Origin: Warburgia ugandensis
Taxonomy: Eukaryota > Streptophyta > Magnoliopsida > Canellales > Canellaceae
Direction: 5' to 3'
Assembly (NCBI GenBank): GCA_035236585.1
Contig: CP141139.1
Location: 19,732,990 to 19,796,989 of the forward strand
Length of the DNA: 64,000 bases
The first letter of the stretch is position 1, and the number at the start of each line of letters is the position of its first letter. The translations under genes and the position numbers were made by a program. Below are positions 58,720 through 64,000 of this stretch, one piece after another. The notes beneath the pieces are model-generated. The model saw only the letters and a program-made list of their open reading frames with translations. It was not told the origin of the DNA and searched no databases.

Positions 58720-60440
58720 AACAGTTTTACGCTTCTACTTTCACTAGTCAATCTCTTCAATCTCATAGTGCCTTGTATTGTTTCACTGAAGGTACCATGA
58801 GGGTCAGGGCATGCGGCCAATTGAAGTATTGGCCTCGAAGGGTCTTCCGCTTTTGCTTGTGCCCCTGTGAGCACTGGATTTGGTAATGCACACCCATAAG
58901 CAGCTTCGGCCCCACCTACCATGACAGTGGCTACTTGTGCCACAAAGGCTAGAAGGCCGCTCGGGAAAATCAATTGTACAGACTTTATGAAACCAATGCT
59001 ATGGCTCAAATTCGTAGTTAATTCTATTTCCGATAGGAACAATGGACAATTGAACCCAAAATTTTCATTATCTTCGTATCCGTGATAATGTGAAAAGAAG
59101 GTCGGCTCTAAGTTGTTTGGAAATAATGGCATTGAGTTTCTCGACCCTTTGCCTTTGGATTCGTCATTCGCTTAGAAAGATCTTGCATCAACCTATATCA
59201 AATGGCTAGGATGGTGGGGCGTAGAAGGGAAGTTGGAATCCTGATGGAGAACAAGATTGACATACACAACGACGGTAACGTGGGTGTGCAGTGCAGCAAA
59301 ACCGTGACGGATTAAGGTACCATAGATTTCATTCTACAATAACAGTTTCATGTATTACGTATTAACTAACTAATGTGGAAGAGAATATTGATATTTAGCT
59401 TCTGAAAGCTTCATAAATCTTCCTAGTATTCACTCAACGCCACAAAATTTTCACATGTTGGACGCTCAACTTGCAACTGTTCCCTGTATATGCCATGTTG
59501 CTTTCGTCTAATATTCTCTCTCAAAACTTGCCTCAACTTGCCCATTAATTCAAAGGAACAAGCGATGTGGATATTTAAAATAAAAATAAAAATCATCCAA
59601 GAGTAAATCAGTGAGAAATTTTCAATTAACAATGAATACTAACACATGAAACCGGTGCATGTGATCTCCCTCAAAATATTTCAAATTATTACTGAAAATT
59701 ACCAATTTATAACTGTACCGGATGGGAGAAGATGGGTAGCTAACCAAACATGAACTGGTTCTCCTATCCTGAACATTTCATCTTCTCGCTATTGACAAGA
59801 CATTTCATAAATGTTTTCCTGATTTGACAAATTCTACTAAGTATGGCGTGCAAACAATTATGTAACAGAAAAGAGAAAGCCCTTTGATTGAATGGCAAGA
59901 TCATCCAAAGATCACAATCGATCAACAATAAGGTAGCCTAGGCAGTAATTAGGAATCACGAATCAAGATATCAAGATGACAAGACCCTCAAACAGTTTGG
60001 TAATTAACCTTTAGCTGTGCAAGAATTCTATGATTGTGTTGTAAGGATGTGTACATAATATGAGTTTTTCCGGTAGTCGGTGACCAAGAGAAAAAGGATT
60101 AACACATACAGCTAATTGTGCAAGTTGGGCCAAGTTCTCTGGTTACTCAGACCATATTCATCTGGTTTGGCCCCATGTTGAATGGAGCCTAGTTGTATCA
60201 TTTCTCTGTCCAATTTCCCAAGAAAAAATATGCGCATCCATTACATAGTCTTGTTTTTCCTTGAAGAAATATCAGCATTCATCATATAACTTCCCACGAA
60301 ACAGACCCTCTTTTACAGCAAGAAACAGCTTCCCTTTTTCCAAAAGCTACTGTGGATAAATTCAAGGCAAAAGGGCCTCATTCTAGTTACACATTTTGTC
60401 ACTTTTCATATTCCGGGCCATCACAATGCTTCTCCTTTGT
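58720..60440. other. Intergenic, upstream flank of the HIPP gene
   Basis: No supported gene. The distal promoter of the HIPP gene should lie in the last part. Confidence 0.4.
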
Positions 60441-60450
60441 CTATATAATA
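60441..60450 (+). promoter_or_regulatory. TATA box of the HIPP gene
   Basis: ctatataata lies about 35-43 bp before the ATG at 60484. Transcription would start near 60475, giving a very short 5' UTR, unless an alternative TATA farther upstream is used. Confidence 0.55.
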
Positions 60451-60483
60451 GGCTGCCTCTTCTTCAAAACTCGCCTCGCAAAA

Positions 60484-61137
60484 ATGTTTGGGTGCTTCGG
60501 GCAAAGAACAATGCCAAAAGCCATGTCTGTAAGTTCTTAATATCTCCACTTCCATTTTCATATTTTCTTCTTTGTTCCATGTTTCCTCCATAGAATGACA
60601 TAAAGAATCAAACCATGGACTTGGTTGACGCTTCTGTAAGTCCCATTTCTTGTTTACCATCTTTCAGATTGTGGAACTTGGAGTCCATATGGACTGTGAA
60701 GGGTGTGAAAAGAGAATAAGAAATGCAATCTCTAAGATAGATGGTAAGATCTTACTTGGCTAATGTAGTTTGTGAGTATTATTTACTTGGGTTCTTAAAT
60801 ATCTTACTCTATATCAGGGGTTGATAGTGTGGATATTAATATGGATACTCAAAAGGTGACGGTGACCGGTTATGTGGATCAACAGAAGGTCCTCAAGGCA
60901 GTGAGACGTACAGGGAGGAAGGCGGAGTTCTGGCCGTTTCCGTATGATGGGGAGTACCATCCGTATGCATTACAGTATCTTGAAGACTCTACATATACCT
61001 CTACGTATAACTATTACCAGCATGGGTACAATTCAGGCCTACAGGGATACTTCCCCAACTCCGCATATTCTACAGTTGATGATAAAGCGCTGGCCCTATT
61101 CAATGATGAAAATGTTCATGCTTGCACCATCATGTAA
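60484..61137 (+). CDS. Heavy-metal-associated isoprenylated plant protein (HIPP)
   Basis: Intact three-exon gene: exon 1 60484-60528, exon 2 60668-60743, exon 3 60818-61137, giving 146 aa. Introns are GT-AG (TCT|GTAAGT, TTTCAG|A, GATG|GTAAGA, ATCAG|G). The HMA domain lies at about residues 16-80, with the metal-binding motif M23-D-C25-E-G-C28 (VHMDCEGCEKRIRNAISKID) and QKVTVTGYVDQQKVLKAVRR. A RKAEFWPFPYDGEYHPYA segment follows, typical of one HIPP subgroup, then a Tyr-rich linker. The C-terminus CTIM (143-146) is a CaaX box, so the protein should be prenylated on Cys143 and associate with membranes. HIPPs act as metallochaperones or in metal and stress responses; the metal is not deducible. 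All family features are present, so the gene is expected to be functional. A TATA box precedes it by about 40 bp. Confidence 0.95.
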
Positions 61138-62624
61138 ATGGATTTCATATACATACGCTTAAAGAGTCGATGAAGTTAATACAAGATATTATAGTATATA
61201 CAACATATAGTTTATTGAGTTTCTTGATAAGCAGTCATTACAAGTGGTTGCTGTGAGAAAAGGGATTGCTTTGTGTTCTTTCTGAATCGATGGAGATCGC
61301 TTTAGTTTTATGTTGTTAGGAACTTAAAATGGTCTTTGGGGAAACCCAAGCAATTGAAATGACAATGCTAGTGGTTGAAATAAGGACATCAACAGTAGTT
61401 CCGAAGAAAATTAGAATCCAATCACTGGAACTTTATCCTACCATTGCATAGAACAGAGAACATGGTCTCTATACTGTGATTGCATATTGAATTACTATAT
61501 AATTGTGGCCCACTATTTCAGTTCACTGATGCCATTTATCAGATCGTGTTAAGCAGTAAACAAAACCTTGATCAGAAAGAGGTACCTAATTAAGATATTT
61601 AAGAATCTATACGATGTTCTGTTCCCATTGATTTTTTTTTTTTGGGCGAAAGTAGCCATGGATATGAATCATTTTCATCCCTCTTTTGGGAGCCGGATTT
61701 AAGAACGAATATGCCATGGTTTTAGGACTCATTTATCTTTTTGAAATTTTGTTGGTGCTTAATTGCTTCCAACAGGAGGACATAAGATTTATATCTTAAC
61801 ATCTACTTATTAACATCTGAACTACAGTCACTTGTCTTTCTTAAAATAATTCATATTACCTTTAAGCAAGCAAAATTCATGATATATACAGACTAAATTA
61901 GAGAATAATCAAATGAGTCTACAATCTTTTGTATTTTGTAATGCAATAATTTGCATTGCACACTGGAGAGCAATCGATATTGTTGTCCTATATTATGATT
62001 CATAATTCAATCTATCCAGCAGAAGATATGCCAAAAATATACTGCACCTACCACAACGGAAAACACAGCATGTGGATAGGTGTTCAGGGGCATCCTACTT
62101 ACACAGCAGGTCCCATTATTTGCACTCCTAAACCTGTGCCACTTTATGTTGCTGGGACATGCAGTCGATCGAAGCAATTGGTCTGCTAATTGGTGGATAA
62201 GAGCAACATCGAAGCATGAGAGTGGCAGAAAGAATAAGATGAAAATTCTTAAGCTGAAAACAAACTGTTTAAGTCCATCATAACTAAAAAACAGAAGTGG
62301 AAGTATCATTTTCCTGCGAGTCTCGGTAGAGCAGACGCCCATGAGCCCCTAATAGGGTTAACTCTGCTACTAGAGTCTATTTCTAAAAGATTCAAGCCGT
62401 TCATCATGTTCAGGGTACAGAAATCAGCTAGACTACAAGAAGTCAGTGAATTTGGATAATCTAAACTATTAGTTTTGAGTTTTTGAAAAAACTGATGGTT
62501 CTGATTTTTCAACTCAAGAGAAGCATAAGCTAATAGCATCAGAAGGGCATGAAATTTGGTATGTAACCTCTCTAAACCATTCCCAACACAATAAATGGCT
62601 TCAATCTGTAAAAGATCATCACTG
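61138..62624. other. 3' flank of the HIPP gene, intergenic
   Basis: No supported gene. Overlapping short frames on both strands at 61956-62342 have no recognisable domain. Confidence 0.4.
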
Positions 62625-62805
62625 TACATTAAAGTCTGCTAAACAGCGTCTACTGGAGGCTTTCTTATAGAGTGTCACCTGGACTGTTAACTCAAAGTTT
62701 AACTAAAAGAACATTAACTACCTTGACTGTACTTTCTACATGACACACTTTATAAGAAAGCCTCCCTACAGACGTGGTTAAAGTCTCTGCAATTAGCAGC
62801 ACTCT
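62625..62805. mobile_element. MITE, GGGAGGCT family, copy 2
   Basis: The core is 62655-62766: GGAGGCTTTCTTATAGAGTG at the left and the inverted cactttataagaaagcctcc at the right. The arms extend outward (cgtctact against the complement of ctacagacg). The outer right arm, read on the minus strand (GAGTGCTGCTAATT ... GACTTTAACCACGTCT), matches the outer left arm of copy 1. Same family as 50932-51110. Confidence 0.78.
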
Positions 62806-63759
62806 ACTCATTTCCTGTAAACGTAAACTCTTCTCTCAGTCTCTTGATCTTAGTAGATTTTATAAATGAAAGATATTTGAGAGAAGTGGAAAGTGAGTAG
62901 ATAGAAGAAGGAAAAGCATCTAAAAAATTTTATTTTAATGGTTGAGACACACTCTTAGTAGCCTCGATCCTGACCTTCAGCACAGGCCCACTCGCATCAA
63001 TGGGGCCACTCAAAACCCCAAAAGAAAGAACCTAACTTTCAGCCATTCTGACGATTTCACCTGATGTTTCTTTGAAATTCCTACCAAAAACACTCAAAAG
63101 ATAAAAGAATGTCCTTTGGGTTAGAAAAATTAGACCAGATTTTGAACGATATTGAGATATGGGGCAGGATCTTTGCGGTGCAAAAAGGTTGCTTCATTTG
63201 ATGGTGGAACCATTTTGAATTGTCAGGACTGAAGACTGGAAAAGGCATAATTTCTTACAATGGCTTCAACATCAACAAGGGTAATTCGTTTTAGAAAAAA
63301 AGAAGAAAGGGAAAAAGAAGGCTGGTATTATCAAACGACCTGCCTCCCCTGCATCATTTGATGGGGACCCAATAGTCCCACCAAGGAATCAAGTCCAAGG
63401 CTCAGAGCAATCAAAACTGCTTTTCTTCCTGTAACTTTCAAGTTCATAAGTGGACGGATAAGTGCAATATTGGTAGGTGGTCCTTCCCCTCAATTTGAAG
63501 GATTGAAGAATCTCATTCCCTTGTATCAATTGGATGATTGATACATCTTAGACCTAGGCAAGAATAGATAGGAACAGCAAATTTTCACTCTTGTGCTCCA
63601 TGCTGAAGAACGCCTTAGAATTGGTCTTTCCAAAAAAACAAAAACAAAACGAAAACTGGAAATCGAAAAGAAAAAGATCCTCAGAAGTGGAGACCAGAGA
63701 TACCGATCCCTTTTCCTGATATTCCATGGATGCTTTCAGAAAACGATGTTTTTGGTGCT
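62806..63759. other. Intergenic
   Basis: No supported gene; A-rich tracts near 63290-63320 and 63630-63680. Confidence 0.4.
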
Positions 63760-64000
63760 CTACACCGCCAAAGCACGGTGGATACTATGCTTATATGCTC
63801 CTAGTGATTTTGATGCCTTGTACGTTCTTCCAGAGAAAGCATCGATGACTGAACGAGGAGTGATTAGAAAGGGTAGAGAGTTAAAATTACGATCATTGCC
63901 AGTATGTGGGGGCATTGCCCAAACAAAGTGGTTATCAACACAGGTTATCCGAGAAGAACCCATTAGAGGGATGGGCAAGATATTTATCACACTGACATAT
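63760..64000 (-). CDS. Unassigned open frame, runs off the window edge
   Basis: An uninterrupted minus-strand frame of about 80 codons reaches the right edge and ends with a stop at 63760. It includes GSSRITCVDNHFVWAMPPHT, LPFLITPRSVIDAFSGRTYK and SLGAYKHSIHRALAV. No ATG start is visible within the window, so it would be the last exon of a gene, or part of one, to the right. I recognise no family. Composition looks protein-like but it may be chance. Confidence 0.25.
   Translation of the reverse strand, partial: YVSVINILPIPLMGSSRITCVDNHFVWAMPPHTGNDRNFNSLPFLITPRSVIDAFSGRTYKASKSLGAYKHSIHRALAV

Noticed and set aside
58692..59132. Minus-strand 146 aa frame
   Set aside because: It ends inside an Au SINE fragment, has no recognisable domain and no splice support. 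It could be a gene fragment but I cannot support it.

Overview
This is nuclear DNA from a flowering plant. It is AT-rich, its genes have introns, and it carries angiosperm repeats (Au SINEs, Athila and Tekay/Del Ty3-gypsy elements, L1-type LINEs, foldback MITEs). The gene families (a 2-oxoglutarate dioxygenase of the ACC-oxidase-homolog type, HIPP-type HMA proteins, a plant OTU protease) are common to angiosperms, so I cannot name a genus. No bacterial, organellar or viral replicon features are visible.

Layout. 1-6776 is a rearranged nest of Athila-type Ty3-gypsy remnants: a plus-strand leader, gag and protease, a second gag piece, then a minus-strand leader, a tRNA-Asp-type primer binding site and a 2.03 kb LTR. 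6777-7272 is the repeat that this LTR entered; a second copy lies at 31885-32405. 8448-10194 (minus) is an intact three-exon dioxygenase gene. 13324-26404 is one Tekay/Del-type chromovirus with LTRs of about 4.4 kb. It has lost its protease-RT block, and its 3' LTR contains a 2038 bp Athila-family solo LTR with a 5 bp target duplication. 26405-31548 holds decayed sequence with no supported gene. 33404-34681 (minus) is an intact four-exon OTU cysteine-protease gene. 36-44 kb is intergenic DNA rich in Au SINEs, with a foldback MITE and LINE scraps. 44176-44738 (minus) is a two-exon HMA-domain gene without the CxxC metal site. About 47.7-50.5 kb is an LTR-like block with an internal tandem repeat. 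51.8-58.5 kb is a cluster of three LINE remnants, one an almost full-length but broken ORF2, plus a short LTR with an iMet primer site. 60484-61137 (plus) is an intact three-exon HIPP gene with CxxC and CaaX motifs. The right edge has an unassigned open frame.

Four genes look functional; they do not form a pathway or cluster. The two HMA-domain genes are 16 kb apart, in opposite orientation, and belong to clearly different subtypes, so a recent tandem duplication is unlikely. Most of the window is layered transposon history. The structural observations (nesting order, inverted leader, filled and empty sites, microsatellite birth inside one LTR, a MITE pair, a snap-back repeat) are the most informative content. 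I found no convincing previously undescribed biological system.
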